Shown: piece by piece, positions 1 to 8,394 of the stretch
Numbering within the stretch: position 1 is the stretch's first letter
Layout: each line of letters starts with the position of its first letter
Assembly: GCF_900109265.1 (NCBI RefSeq)
Contig: NZ_FNZM01000032.1
Location: 1 to 64,000 of the forward strand
Source: Paraburkholderia tropica
GTDB taxonomy: Bacteria; Pseudomonadota; Gammaproteobacteria; Burkholderiales; Burkholderiaceae
Reading direction: 5' to 3'
DNA length: 64,000 bases
Made by a program: the position numbers and the translations under genes
Notes under the pieces: generated by a model
Told to the model about the DNA's origin: nothing
The model's input: only the letters and a program-made list of their open reading frames with translations
Database searches by the model: none

Positions 1-72
1 CGTGCCGTCCGACTTCACACGAACCTTCACGTTGTAATCGACCACGCGTTTGACGGGTACGAGAATCTTCAC
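1..72 (-). CDS. etfB: Electron transfer flavoprotein beta subunit, N-terminal fragment
   Basis: Only the first 24 codons lie in the window; the gene continues past base 1. Read leftward from a GTG start it gives MKILVPVKRVVDYNVKVRVK, the characteristic EtfB N-terminus. A strong AGGAGG ribosome-binding site sits six bases before the GTG. EtfB with EtfA accepts electrons from acyl-CoA dehydrogenases and passes them to ETF-ubiquinone oxidoreductase. Its position directly downstream of two acyl-CoA dehydrogenase genes on the same strand fits that role. The identification rests on a short fragment, but the motif is distinctive. Confidence 0.85.
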   Translation of the reverse strand, partial: MKILVPVKRVVDYNVKVRVKSDGT

Positions 73-110
73 AGCACTCCTCCTGTTCCAACGGGTTTAT
101 TCAAGCGGGC

Positions 111-1322
111 TCAAATGACGCCCTTGTCCTTCAATTGCGCGAGTTGTTCGTCGCTATAGCCGAGCGACGCGAGCACGTCGCGCGTGCCTTCGCCGAGTTG
201 CGGCGGGGCGCGGCGCACGGGCATGCGTTCGCCGTCGAAGCGCCACGGCGGCGCGAGCACCGGCGTCGTGCCGCTTTCAGTGTCCGGATGCGGCTGCTGC
301 GTCACGAGTCCCGCATCGGTCGCGCGCTTCGAGAGCAGCGCTTCGCGCAGGCCCGCGACTTCGCCGCACGGAATGCCCGCGCCCGCGAGCCGTTCGAGCA
401 GCAGCTTGCGCCCGCGGCTGGCGAGTTCGCGTTCGAGTTCGGGCACGAGCGTCGCGCGGTTCTGCGAACGCAGGATGTTGGTTTTGTAGCGCGCGTCGTC
501 GGCGATGTCGGGGCGCTCGATCACTTCGCGCGCGAAGCGTTCGAACTGCGCGTTATTGCCGACCGTGATGACGAGCGGACCATCGGCGGCATCGAATACG
601 CCATACGGTACGATCGACGGATGCGCGTTGCCGTAGCGCGGCGGATCTTCGCCCATCACGAGCGCTTCGAGGCCGTAGTACGCAGTGATCATCAGCCCGC
701 AATCGAACAGCGCCATTTCGATGTGACGCCCGCGACCGCTGCGCTCGCGTTCGTAGAGCGCGGCGAGCATCGCCTGCGCCGAATACATGCCGGTGAACAG
801 ATCGACCGCCGCGACACCGAACTTCAGCGGCGGCTGGTCCGCCTCGCCGTTCAGCGCCATCAGGCCCGCTTCGCCCTGCACGACGAGGTCGTAACCGGGA
901 CGCTTCGCTTCGGGACCGGTGCGGTCGTAGCCGGAAATCGAGCAATAGATGAGGCGCGGATTAATCGCGCGCAATTGCTCGTAGCCGAGCCCGAGTTTCT
1001 CCGCGCCGCCGAACTTGAAGTTCTGGATAAAGACGTCGCTGGTCTTCGCGAGTTCGCGCACGATCTCCTGCGCTTCGGGCGTTTGCAGATCGAGCGTAAG
1101 CGAACGCTTGTTGCGGTTCACGCTGTTGAAGTAAGCGGTCTCGGTCTTGCCGATGCGCACGCCCCAGTCGCGCGTGTCGTCGCCGCGGTCGGGATGTTCG
1201 ATCTTGATGACTTCCGCGCCGAGGTCGCCGAGCACCATCGCGCTCCACGGACCCGCGAGCACGCGCGACAGATCGAGGACGCGCACGCCCGAAAGCGGCA
1301 GGCCGGTGTTGTGAGTCTGCAT
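111..1322 (-). CDS. CaiB/BaiF family (family III) CoA-transferase
   Basis: A 403-residue protein of normal length for the family III CoA-transferases, which move CoA between carboxylic acids. The N-terminal 'LSGVRVLDLSRVLAGPW' and the 'GDLGAEVIKIE' segment are family hallmarks. Asp174 in 'AVDLFTG' lies where the catalytic aspartate of formyl-CoA transferase-like enzymes sits. An AGGAG lies nine bases before the ATG. It is the fourth gene of a leftward beta-oxidation operon and probably activates the acid substrate of that operon, since no CoA ligase is present next to it. The substrate is not readable from sequence; a dicarboxylate such as glutarate or adipate is an inference from the neighbours. 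Confidence 0.9.
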   Translation of the reverse strand: MQTHNTGLPLSGVRVLDLSRVLAGPWSAMVLGDLGAEVIKIEHPDRGDDTRDWGVRIGKTETAYFNSVNRNKRSLTLDLQTPEAQEIVRELAKTSDVFIQNFKFGGAEKLGLGYEQLRAINPRLIYCSISGYDRTGPEAKRPGYDLVVQGEAGLMALNGEADQPPLKFGVAAVDLFTGMYSAQAMLAALYERERSGRGRHIEMALFDCGLMITAYYGLEALVMGEDPPRYGNAHPSIVPYGVFDAADGPLVITVGNNAQFERFAREVIERPDIADDARYKTNILRSQNRATLVPELERELASRGRKLLLERLAGAGIPCGEVAGLREALLSKRATDAGLVTQQPHPDTESGTTPVLAPPWRFDGERMPVRRAPPQLGEGTRDVLASLGYSDEQLAQLKDKGVI

Positions 1323-1428
1323 CAGCAGGCACTCCTGGTTCGTTGTTGAGGGAAGGCCGCGCGTCGCTGTCGCGTCTGTTGCATCGCGCCCGCCTTTCCG
1401 TCGCCGGGTTGGAGCTGGGGCGCGACGA

Positions 1429-2565
1429 TCAGGCCGCTGCGCGCGACAGCGCGATATAACGCGCGAGATGATGATCCTCGTCGCCGAGCTGGTGATCGAT
1501 CATCACGAGACGCTTGGCGTAATGCGCAAGCGGCAACTCCCACGTCATGCCGATGCCGCCGTGCAACTGGATCGCTTCTTCGGCCACGCGCGCGCCAATG
1601 CGCCCGATCGTGACCTTCGCCGCCGACAGCGCGCGCTCGCGTTCGACGCGCGCCGCGCCGATGGCCGCCGCCGCGTTGATCACCGACGAACGCGCCTGCT
1701 CGATTTCGAGCAGCAGATCGGCCATGCGATGCTGCAGCGCCTGAAAGCTGCCGAGCGGCGCGCCGAACTGCTTGCGCGTACGCAGATATTCGAGCGTGTG
1801 ATCGCGCGCCACGTCCATCGCGCCGACCGCTTCCGATGCCAGCGCGACGAGGCCGTAGCCGCTCGCCTGTTCGAGCGTCGCGAAGCCCGCACCCGGTTCG
1901 CCGACGATCGCGTCGGCGCCCAGTTGCACGTTATCGAGCGTGACTTCGGCCGCGCGTCCGCCGTCGATCTTGCGATAGCCGCGCACGCGCACGCCTTGCG
2001 CGTCGCGCGGCACGAGAAAGAGCGAAATGCCCGCTTCGTCGAATTCCGCGCCCGACGTGCGCGCCGAGACGAGCAGCACGTCGGCGTGCTCCGCGTGCTG
2101 CACGACGCCTTTCGCGCCTTGCAGCAGCCAGCCGTCGCCGCGCTTTTCCGCCCGCGTGCTCACGCGCGCCGCTTCGTAGTGCGAGCCCGGCTCGTCGTGC
2201 GCGAAGGCCGCGATCTGCGAGCCGTCGATCAACGATGCGATGCGCGCGCGCTGCGCCTCGTTGCCCGCGTGCGCGAGCGCACGGCCGACGATCAGCGTGT
2301 CGAGGAACGGTTCGACCACGAGGCCGCGCCCGAGCGATTCGAACACGACCGCGACGTCGAAACCCTGACCGCCGAAGCCGCCGTCCGCTTCGTCGAACAG
2401 CGCGCCGATCACGCCGAGTTCGGCGAAGCGCTGCCACATCGGCGCGCTGAAGCCTTCAGGCGAGCGCGCGATTTTATCGCGGCTCTCGAAACCGTATTGC
2501 TCCGCGATGAAGCGATTGAGCGTATCCGCAAGCATGCGGCGGTCTTCGGTGTGCTGGAAGTTCAT
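1429..2565 (-). CDS. Acyl-CoA dehydrogenase, PimD-like small subunit
   Basis: A 378-residue flavoprotein of the acyl-CoA dehydrogenase superfamily, introducing the 2,3 double bond into an acyl-CoA. The N-terminal helical domain, 'EADGGFGGQGFD', and the C-terminal 'LHGGIGMTWELPLAHYAKRL' are typical. The overall pattern matches the small subunit of pimeloyl-CoA dehydrogenase (PimD). It ends in 'MIDHQLGDEDHH' and has no 'YEG' catalytic Glu motif, as expected for one half of a heteromeric enzyme. The start is 11 bases after the stop of the large-subunit gene, so the two are almost certainly co-translated. The PimD assignment is by remembered family pattern, not by alignment. Confidence 0.88.
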   Translation of the reverse strand: MNFQHTEDRRMLADTLNRFIAEQYGFESRDKIARSPEGFSAPMWQRFAELGVIGALFDEADGGFGGQGFDVAVVFESLGRGLVVEPFLDTLIVGRALAHAGNEAQRARIASLIDGSQIAAFAHDEPGSHYEAARVSTRAEKRGDGWLLQGAKGVVQHAEHADVLLVSARTSGAEFDEAGISLFLVPRDAQGVRVRGYRKIDGGRAAEVTLDNVQLGADAIVGEPGAGFATLEQASGYGLVALASEAVGAMDVARDHTLEYLRTRKQFGAPLGSFQALQHRMADLLLEIEQARSSVINAAAAIGAARVERERALSAAKVTIGRIGARVAEEAIQLHGGIGMTWELPLAHYAKRLVMIDHQLGDEDHHLARYIALSRAAA

Positions 2566-2576
2566 AGCAGGACCTC

Positions 2577-3785
2577 TTAAAGACCGAGAATCATCTTGGA
2601 GATGATGTTCTTCTGAATTTCATTGGAGCCGCCGAAGATCGACAGCTTGCGATTGTTGAAATACTGCGACGCGGCGCTCGCGGCTTCGTCGGGGCCGATC
2701 GGCTCGCCGTCATAGCCTTCGTGCAGCGCTTCTTCGACGAACGGCGCCGCGTACGGCCCCATCGCGCGACGCAGCAGCGACGAAATCTCCTGGCGGATTT
2801 CGGTGCCGCGAATCTTGAGCATCGAGCTTTCCGCGCCGGGCACGCCGCCGCCGGCCACCGCCGCGATCACGCGCAGATTGGTGGTCTTCATGTTCTCCAG
2901 GTCGATCTCGACTTTCGCGAGACGCGCGGCGAACTGCGGATCGTCGGCGAGCGGCTTGCCGTTGCGCTTGACCTGCTGCGCGGCGTGTTTCAGGCGCGCG
3001 AGCGCGGCGACCGAAAAGCCCACGCCCGCGATGTTGGTGCGCTCGTAGGTCAGCAGATATTTCGCGTAGGTCCAGCCCTTGTTCTCTTCGCCGACGAGGT
3101 TCTCGACCGGCACGCGCACGTCGGTGAAGAACACTTCGTTCACTTCGTGCTCGCCGTCGAGCGTGACGATCGGGCGCACTTCGATGCCCGGCGTATTCAT
3201 GTCGATCAGCAGAAAACTGATGCCTTCCTGCTTGCGCACATCGGTGGCGGTGCGCACGAGGCAGAAGATCATGTTCGCGTAGTGGCCGAGCGTGGTCCAC
3301 GTCTTCTGGCCGTTCACGAGGTAGTAGTCGCCGTTCGCGTCGGTTTTACGCACGGCGCTCGTGCGCAGCGAGGCGAGGTCGGAGCCCGCGCCCGGTTCCG
3401 AATAGCCCTGACACCACCAGTCCGCGCCGTTCAGAATGCGCGGCAGCCAATAGCGCTTTTGCGCTTCGCTGCCGTACTTGATGAGCACGGGCCCGAGCAT
3501 GTTCACGCCGAACGGCACGATGCGCGGCGCGCCCGCAATCGCGCATTCGTTTTCGAAGATGAACTTCTGCACCGGCGTCCAGCCGGGGCCGCCGTATTCC
3601 TGCGGCCAGTGATTCGCGAGCCAGCCTTTGTCGTTGAGGATGGCGTGCCATTGCGCCATGTCGTCGCGCGTGAGATGGCGGCCGGTGCGCACGATATCGG
3701 CGAGACGTTGCGGCAGATGATCGCGCAGAAAGCCGAGCACTTCGCTGCGGAAGGCTTCTTCCTCGGCGGTGAATTTCAGGTCCAT
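2577..3785 (-). CDS. Acyl-CoA dehydrogenase, PimC-like large subunit
   Basis: A 402-residue acyl-CoA dehydrogenase, probably partner of the smaller dehydrogenase gene immediately downstream. 'CQGYSEPGAGSDLASL' is the FAD/substrate-binding signature and 'VNGQKTWTT' the second signature. Near the C-terminus 'IFGGSNEIQ' replaces the common 'YEGTxxIQ', so the usual catalytic Glu is absent there; heteromeric dehydrogenases of this type use a base elsewhere, possibly in 'TYERTNIAG'. The pattern resembles pimeloyl-CoA dehydrogenase large subunit (PimC), which acts in dicarboxylate beta-oxidation. A 'GGAGCAACACCACC' leader precedes the ATG. Confidence 0.9.
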   Translation of the reverse strand: MDLKFTAEEEAFRSEVLGFLRDHLPQRLADIVRTGRHLTRDDMAQWHAILNDKGWLANHWPQEYGGPGWTPVQKFIFENECAIAGAPRIVPFGVNMLGPVLIKYGSEAQKRYWLPRILNGADWWCQGYSEPGAGSDLASLRTSAVRKTDANGDYYLVNGQKTWTTLGHYANMIFCLVRTATDVRKQEGISFLLIDMNTPGIEVRPIVTLDGEHEVNEVFFTDVRVPVENLVGEENKGWTYAKYLLTYERTNIAGVGFSVAALARLKHAAQQVKRNGKPLADDPQFAARLAKVEIDLENMKTTNLRVIAAVAGGGVPGAESSMLKIRGTEIRQEISSLLRRAMGPYAAPFVEEALHEGYDGEPIGPDEAASAASQYFNNRKLSIFGGSNEIQKNIISKMILGL

Positions 3786-3880
3786 GGTGGTGTTGCTCCT
3801 TGCGGCCCGCGCGCGGCAAGCGGTGCCGGGCGCGGGCGGGTGTTCAGGCGCGTGGCGGCGAGGCCGTCACGCGCTGTTCA

Positions 3881-3940
3881 AGCGATGCTTCCAGCGATGC
3901 GGCTATCGATGCATGTAGCGATGCATCGAGCGACGCGATT
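3881..3940. repeat. Imperfect 12-bp tandem repeat, about five units
   Basis: Units with core AKCGATGC begin at 3881, 3893, 3905, 3917 and 3929, exactly 12 bases apart, and abut the stop codon of the bifunctional hydratase/dehydrogenase gene. Read on the minus strand after that stop, the repeat stays in codon phase and would encode a four-residue A-S-L-x period. It may be a decayed C-terminal extension or simple slippage expansion. Confidence 0.75.
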
Positions 3941-6066
3941 CAGCCGATCTGATTCAGGCTCGCGAAGTTCGCGCCGCGCTCGACGAGGTCGACGAGCAGC
4001 GGCGAGGGCTTCCAGAACAGCGGATCTTCCTTCGCGTATTCGCGGATGTCGGCGAGCACATTGGCGAGGCCGACCGTATCGGCATACTGCATCGGGCCGC
4101 CGCGATAGCGCGGGAAACCGTAGCCGTAGATCAGCGTGACATCGACGTCGAGCGGGCGCAGCGCGATCTTTTCGTGCACGACGTTCGCGCCTTCGTTGAT
4201 CATCGCGGCCATGTAGCGGCGCAGGATGGCTTCGTCGGTGAAGCTGCGCGGCGCAATGCCCGCGCGCTCGCGCTCGGTGCGAATGATCGATTCCACTTCC
4301 GGGTCGGGCGTGCCCACGCGCGCGCCTTCCGGATAGAGGTAGAAGCCGCGGCCCGTTTTCTGGCCGAACCAGCCGCGCTCGCAGAGGCGGTCGGCGATCT
4401 GCACGTAACGCGCTTTCGGATCGCGCGTGGCCGCGCGGCGCTTGCGCGTGGCCCAGCCGATGTCGCCGCCCGCGAGGTCGACCACTTGATACGGGCCCAT
4501 CGGGAAGCCGAATTCGCGCACGGCCTTGTCAATCTGATACGGCGACGCGCCGTCTTCCATCAGATGATCGGCCGCCGTGCGATAGACGGCGAGAATGCGG
4601 TTGCCGATAAAGCCGTCGCACACGCCCGCGCGCACCGGCACCTTGCGCAGCTTCTTCGCGAGTTCGAATGCGGTGGCGACGACGTCGGCGCTCACGGCCT
4701 TCGGCACCACGACTTCGAGCAGCTTCATGATGTTCGCGGGCGAGAAGAAGTGCAGGCCGATCACGTCCTGCGGGCGCTTCACGCTGGCCGCGATGGCGTC
4801 GATGTCGAGATACGAGGTGTTGGTGGCGAGCACCGCGCCCGGCTTGCAGACGCGGTCGAGTTCCGCGAACACGGCCTGCTTGACGCCCATTTCCTCGAAC
4901 ACGGCTTCGATCACGAGGTCGGCGTTCGCGAGCGCGTCGTACGACGTGCTGCCGCTGAAGCGCGCGAGCGTCTGCGCCTTCGCTTCGGGCGTCATGCGGC
5001 CTTTCGCGATGAGGCCGTCGTAGACCTTTTCGACGTGCGCGCGGCCGCGTTCGAGCGAGGCCTCGTCGCGTTCGATCATCGTCACGGGCAGGCCCGAATC
5101 GAGCACGGCCACGGCGATGCCCGCGCCCATCGTGCCGCCGCCGACCACGCCGACGCTTTCGATCGCGCGCGGCTTCGCGCTCTTCGTTTCCGGCGCTTTC
5201 TGCACTTCGCGCTCGGCGAAGAACGCGTGGACGAGGCCCGCGCGCTGCGGGCTGTCGAGGCATTCGAGGAACAGCTTGCGCTCGACGCGCATGCCTTCTT
5301 CGAACGGATGATCGAGCGCGGCCTGCACGCAATCGATGATCTTCAGCGGGGAAAACAAACCGCGCGACTTCTTCGCGGTTTCGGCGCGCGCGGCGTCGAT
5401 GGCGGCCTGCGAGGCGGCGTGGTCGGCGAGCGCCTGCGCGTCGCGCGTGCGGCGCGGCTGTGCATGCGCGGCGAGCAGTTCCTGCGCGTAGGCGAGACCT
5501 TCCGCAAGAATGTCTTCGCTCGCGCCCACGCGGTCGACGAGACCGATCTTGAGCGCTTCCTGCGCGCTGGCGTGACGGCCGCTGAGCATGAGCGAGAGCG
5601 CGGCCTGCGCGCCGATCAGACGCGGCGTGCGCTGCGTGCCGCCCGCGCCCGGCAGCAGGCCGAGATTGACTTCGGGCAAGCCGAGCTTCGCGCCCGCGAC
5701 GGCGAGGCGATAGTGCGCGGCGAGCGCCACTTCGAGGCCGCCGCCGAGCGCCGCGCCGTGAATGGCCGCAATCACCGGCTTGTGGCAGGACTCCATGCGC
5801 GCGCAGACTTCGGGCAGCGCGGGCGGTTGCGGCGGCTTGCCGAATTCGCGGATGTCGGCGCCGGCGATGAAGTTGCGGCCCGCGCCGACGATCAGCACGG
5901 CCTGCACGGCGTCGTTCGACTCGGCGTGCTCGATGGCGGCCGCGAGGCCGCGCCGCACGTCGACGCCGAGCGCATTCACGGGCGGGTTGTCGACGGTGAC
6001 AAGCAGCACCTTGCCGCGCAGTTCGTGGGTGACGGGAGAAACGGGAACGGCCGTATCGATTGCCAT
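3940..6066 (-). CDS. Bifunctional enoyl-CoA hydratase/3-hydroxyacyl-CoA dehydrogenase (FadJ/PimF-like)
   Basis: A 708-residue fusion, normal for FadB/FadJ-type enzymes. Residues 1-200 are a crotonase domain with the two catalytic glutamates, Glu112 in 'GGGLEVAL' and Glu132 in 'LPEVNLGLLPGAGG'. Residues about 305-480 form the NAD-binding dehydrogenase domain with 'GGGTMGAG' at 309-316 and catalytic His439 in 'GLHFFSP'. The C-terminal dehydrogenase domain follows. It hydrates 2-enoyl-CoA and oxidises the 3-hydroxyacyl-CoA. It is the first gene of the leftward operon, transcribed from the region shared with the LysR gene. No thiolase gene is present in the visible part of the cluster. Confidence 0.93.
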   Translation of the reverse strand: MAIDTAVPVSPVTHELRGKVLLVTVDNPPVNALGVDVRRGLAAAIEHAESNDAVQAVLIVGAGRNFIAGADIREFGKPPQPPALPEVCARMESCHKPVIAAIHGAALGGGLEVALAAHYRLAVAGAKLGLPEVNLGLLPGAGGTQRTPRLIGAQAALSLMLSGRHASAQEALKIGLVDRVGASEDILAEGLAYAQELLAAHAQPRRTRDAQALADHAASQAAIDAARAETAKKSRGLFSPLKIIDCVQAALDHPFEEGMRVERKLFLECLDSPQRAGLVHAFFAEREVQKAPETKSAKPRAIESVGVVGGGTMGAGIAVAVLDSGLPVTMIERDEASLERGRAHVEKVYDGLIAKGRMTPEAKAQTLARFSGSTSYDALANADLVIEAVFEEMGVKQAVFAELDRVCKPGAVLATNTSYLDIDAIAASVKRPQDVIGLHFFSPANIMKLLEVVVPKAVSADVVATAFELAKKLRKVPVRAGVCDGFIGNRILAVYRTAADHLMEDGASPYQIDKAVREFGFPMGPYQVVDLAGGDIGWATRKRRAATRDPKARYVQIADRLCERGWFGQKTGRGFYLYPEGARVGTPDPEVESIIRTERERAGIAPRSFTDEAILRRYMAAMINEGANVVHEKIALRPLDVDVTLIYGYGFPRYRGGPMQYADTVGLANVLADIREYAKEDPLFWKPSPLLVDLVERGANFASLNQIG

Positions 6067-6157
6067 GAAGGGTGTCTCCGGATTGAGGGCCCGACAGGCG
6101 CAGGGCCCGGAAGGCGGTTCTCTGATATTCGTTTTATTGTGGATACGCCAAGGTTAA

Positions 6158-6206
6158 TTGACAATCCCATGGTTCGTTGACAGACTGTCAAAGATTCTTT
6201 GACAAT
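6158..6206. promoter_or_regulatory. Cluster of TTGACA motifs between divergent operon and LysR gene
   Basis: TTGACA occurs at 6158, 6177 and 6199 in the same orientation, and the middle copy is the left arm of a perfect 7-1-7 palindrome, TTGACAGACTGTCAA, at 6177-6191. The cluster lies between the divergent hydratase/dehydrogenase gene and the LysR gene, where LysR-type regulators bind inverted repeats with T/A ends. Binding by the adjacent regulator is inference; some TTGACA copies could instead be -35 boxes. Confidence 0.6.
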
Positions 6207-6238
6207 AATCAGTCTGCAGAAAACTCCGAGACCCGAAC

Positions 6239-7147
6239 GTGGATGTCAATGCGCTAACCATGCTGGTGGAGATACTCGACGCGGGCAATCTGAGCGAGGC
6301 GGCGCGCCGGCTCAAGATGAGCCGCGCGAACGTGAGCTACCACCTCAATCACCTCGAAAAATCGGTCGGGCTGCAACTGGTGCGCCGCACCACCCGGCGC
6401 GTCGAGCCGACCGAGATCGGCCTGAAGCTTTACGAGCACGGCCGCTCGATCCAGAACGCGTTGCTGGCGGCGCGCGAGTCGGTGTCCACGCTCGGCAAGA
6501 GTCTGCAGGGGCGCGTGCGTCTTTCCGTGCCGAGCGGTTATGGCCAGCTCGTGATGTCGGACTGGCTGATCCGCTTCAAGCGGCTTTATCCGGGCATCGT
6601 GCTCGACGTGATGTTCGAAAATCGCGTGGAAGATCTGCTGCGCGACGAAGTCGACATCGCCGTGCGCGTGATGCACGAACCGCCGCAGAATCTCGTCGCG
6701 CGCGACATGGGTGCGGTGAAGTACATCATCTGTGCGTCGGCGCAGTGGGCGCAGCAGCACGGCATGCCGCAGACGCTGGAAGATCTGGCGAGCGCGCCCG
6801 TGATCACCGCCACGGTGGTCGGGCGGCAACTGCGTCTCGCGGGCTATCTGGACGACGACCGGCACGAGGTGCTGCTCGAACCGTCGATTATTTCGGAGAA
6901 CTTCCTGTTTCTGCGCCAGTCGATTTTGTCCGGACTCGGCGTGGGCATCGTGCCCGACTACGTGGTGCAGGACGACATCCGGCTCGGCGCGGTGGTGACG
7001 TCGCTCGACGCGTGGCGTCTGAGCATCTTCGGCACGCACATGTACATGCTGTACATGCCGAACCGCCACCATACGCGCGCGGCCGCCACCTTCATCGACT
7101 TCGTGCTCGACGAAGCGCACAAGACGGGGCGCGGCGCCGCCGCGTGA
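6239..7147 (+). CDS. LysR-family transcriptional regulator
   Basis: A 302-residue LysR-type regulator starting at GTG. Residues about 3-60 form the winged helix-turn-helix ('GNLSEAARRLKMSRANVSYH'), and residues 90-295 form the type 2 periplasmic-binding-like effector domain. It is divergent from the beta-oxidation operon and separated from it by 172 bases with a palindrome cluster. It most likely controls that operon in response to a CoA ester or free acid. The effector is unknown. Confidence 0.93.
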   Translation: MDVNALTMLVEILDAGNLSEAARRLKMSRANVSYHLNHLEKSVGLQLVRRTTRRVEPTEIGLKLYEHGRSIQNALLAARESVSTLGKSLQGRVRLSVPSGYGQLVMSDWLIRFKRLYPGIVLDVMFENRVEDLLRDEVDIAVRVMHEPPQNLVARDMGAVKYIICASAQWAQQHGMPQTLEDLASAPVITATVVGRQLRLAGYLDDDRHEVLLEPSIISENFLFLRQSILSGLGVGIVPDYVVQDDIRLGAVVTSLDAWRLSIFGTHMYMLYMPNRHHTRAAATFIDFVLDEAHKTGRGAAA

Positions 7148-7213
7148 GCGAGCATCGCGGCGGCTTCGGTGGCGGCTTTTACAACAGCGCTTGTGGCTGG
7201 AGGGCGAGCCGGA

Positions 7214-7999
7214 TTACACGCCCGTGAGCTGGTTGATCAGCTCGACGGCGGGCTGCGAGGTGTTGCCGCCTTGCGCGACCAGCAGGTGGATCTGTCCCAC
7301 CGCGAGTTGCGAGAGCGTGCCCGAGATCGGCACCGAGGTGATCAGCCAGTCGGCGTTGTTCGCGAGATCGAAGCTCGCCGACTGGAAGATCGCCGTCTTG
7401 GAACCGGACACCGTCGCGATGGCGACGTAGGTGCCGCCGTTCAGGTAGTTCGAATCCTGGCCGCTCGCCGGCACGGCGTTCTTGTACGCCACGCCGGCCA
7501 TGGTCGGCGCCACGGTGTTGATGTCGGTGCCGGGCGCGACGATGTAGATGTCGAGATTCTGCGCGTTGACGGTGGCGTTGAACGCGCGCACGCGTGCGCT
7601 GTTGGAGAACAGGCCCTTGTCGAACGGATCGTCGATCAGGCCGATGTCGCCGCCGGCAAGCGCGGGCAACGCGAGCACCGTGTATTCGTGACCTTTGGCG
7701 ACGTCGGGGAAGTTGCCGCTGGCGATGGCCGTGGTCGAGCCGGTATTGGCGTAGGCCACGGTCGTGTTGCCCGTGTTGATGTTCGCGAAGTTGGTGACCT
7801 GCTTGTATGCGATGTTGGTTTGCAGGGCTGCGCCGTTCACGAGGAAGTCCACGTTGCCGCCGCCGGGCAGCGCGTGCACGAAATGGACTTCGGGGTTTTG
7901 CAGGCCGAGTTCCTTGCCTACGTCGTTGCCGCCGCCGCCGCATGCGCTCAGCAGGGCCGCCGCGCTCGCGAGCACGGCCAGGGTGCGAATCGTCTTCAT
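7214..7999 (-). CDS. DUF4397 domain lipoprotein
   Basis: A 261-residue exported protein. The signal peptide 'MKTIRTLAVLASAAALLSAC' ends in a lipobox with Cys20, then a Gly-rich linker. The mature part carries two DUF4397-type beta-rich segments ('VHFVHALPGGGNVDFLVNG' and 'RVRAFNATVNAQNLDIYIV'). This start was chosen because GAGGTG lies six bases before the ATG; an ATG three codons upstream also exists. DUF4397 proteins are envelope or surface beta-sandwich proteins of unknown role. It stands alone between the LysR gene and the antiporter operon, with no visible partner. Confidence 0.85.
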   Translation of the reverse strand: MKTIRTLAVLASAAALLSACGGGGNDVGKELGLQNPEVHFVHALPGGGNVDFLVNGAALQTNIAYKQVTNFANINTGNTTVAYANTGSTTAIASGNFPDVAKGHEYTVLALPALAGGDIGLIDDPFDKGLFSNSARVRAFNATVNAQNLDIYIVAPGTDINTVAPTMAGVAYKNAVPASGQDSNYLNGGTYVAIATVSGSKTAIFQSASFDLANNADWLITSVPISGTLSQLAVGQIHLLVAQGGNTSQPAVELINQLTGV

Positions 8000-8394
8000 C
8001 TCATCCACCTCATCGGGTTTCGTTTCCAGCTGTAGAAGGCACGGTGTATGTGTGCGCGTTTGTTATGGCTGTCCAGCCGCGCGGGCGAGTGTTGCTTGCC
8101 ACGTAAAATGCCGCGCGCGGGCGGGCGAGCATGCTCAGCAATCGCTGTGCCGTGGGCGTCGCGCTGCGTGGGCGAAGTCGTAACAAGGCGTAAGCGCGCC
8201 CGTGCGAACGCTTGCGCGGAGGCGGCGTGGGCGTGCTGCGAAAGCGAGGGAAGTGGCGCGTGAGCGCGCGGATGATCGCGGGGATGATTGGACGGACAAG
8301 CGCCGTGGCAGACCGGTCCGATGCGCCGCGCGTTGTCTTTACAACGAAAACCGTGAAAACAGTGAAACGATGCCGCTTTTAAGCGCGCCGGCGC
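8000..8394. other. Intergenic region without a supported gene
   Basis: About 395 bases between the DUF4397 gene and the end of the antiporter operon. It should hold the leftward promoter of the DUF4397 gene. I see no convincing promoter, terminator hairpin or small gene; the open frames here are GC-driven and unsupported. Confidence 0.6.

Noticed and set aside
135..1349. Long plus-strand open frame opposite the CoA-transferase
   Set aside because: Arg/His/Glu-rich antisense translation of a real gene with no family motif; typical shadow in GC-rich DNA. The same reasoning removes the long frames opposite the other operons.
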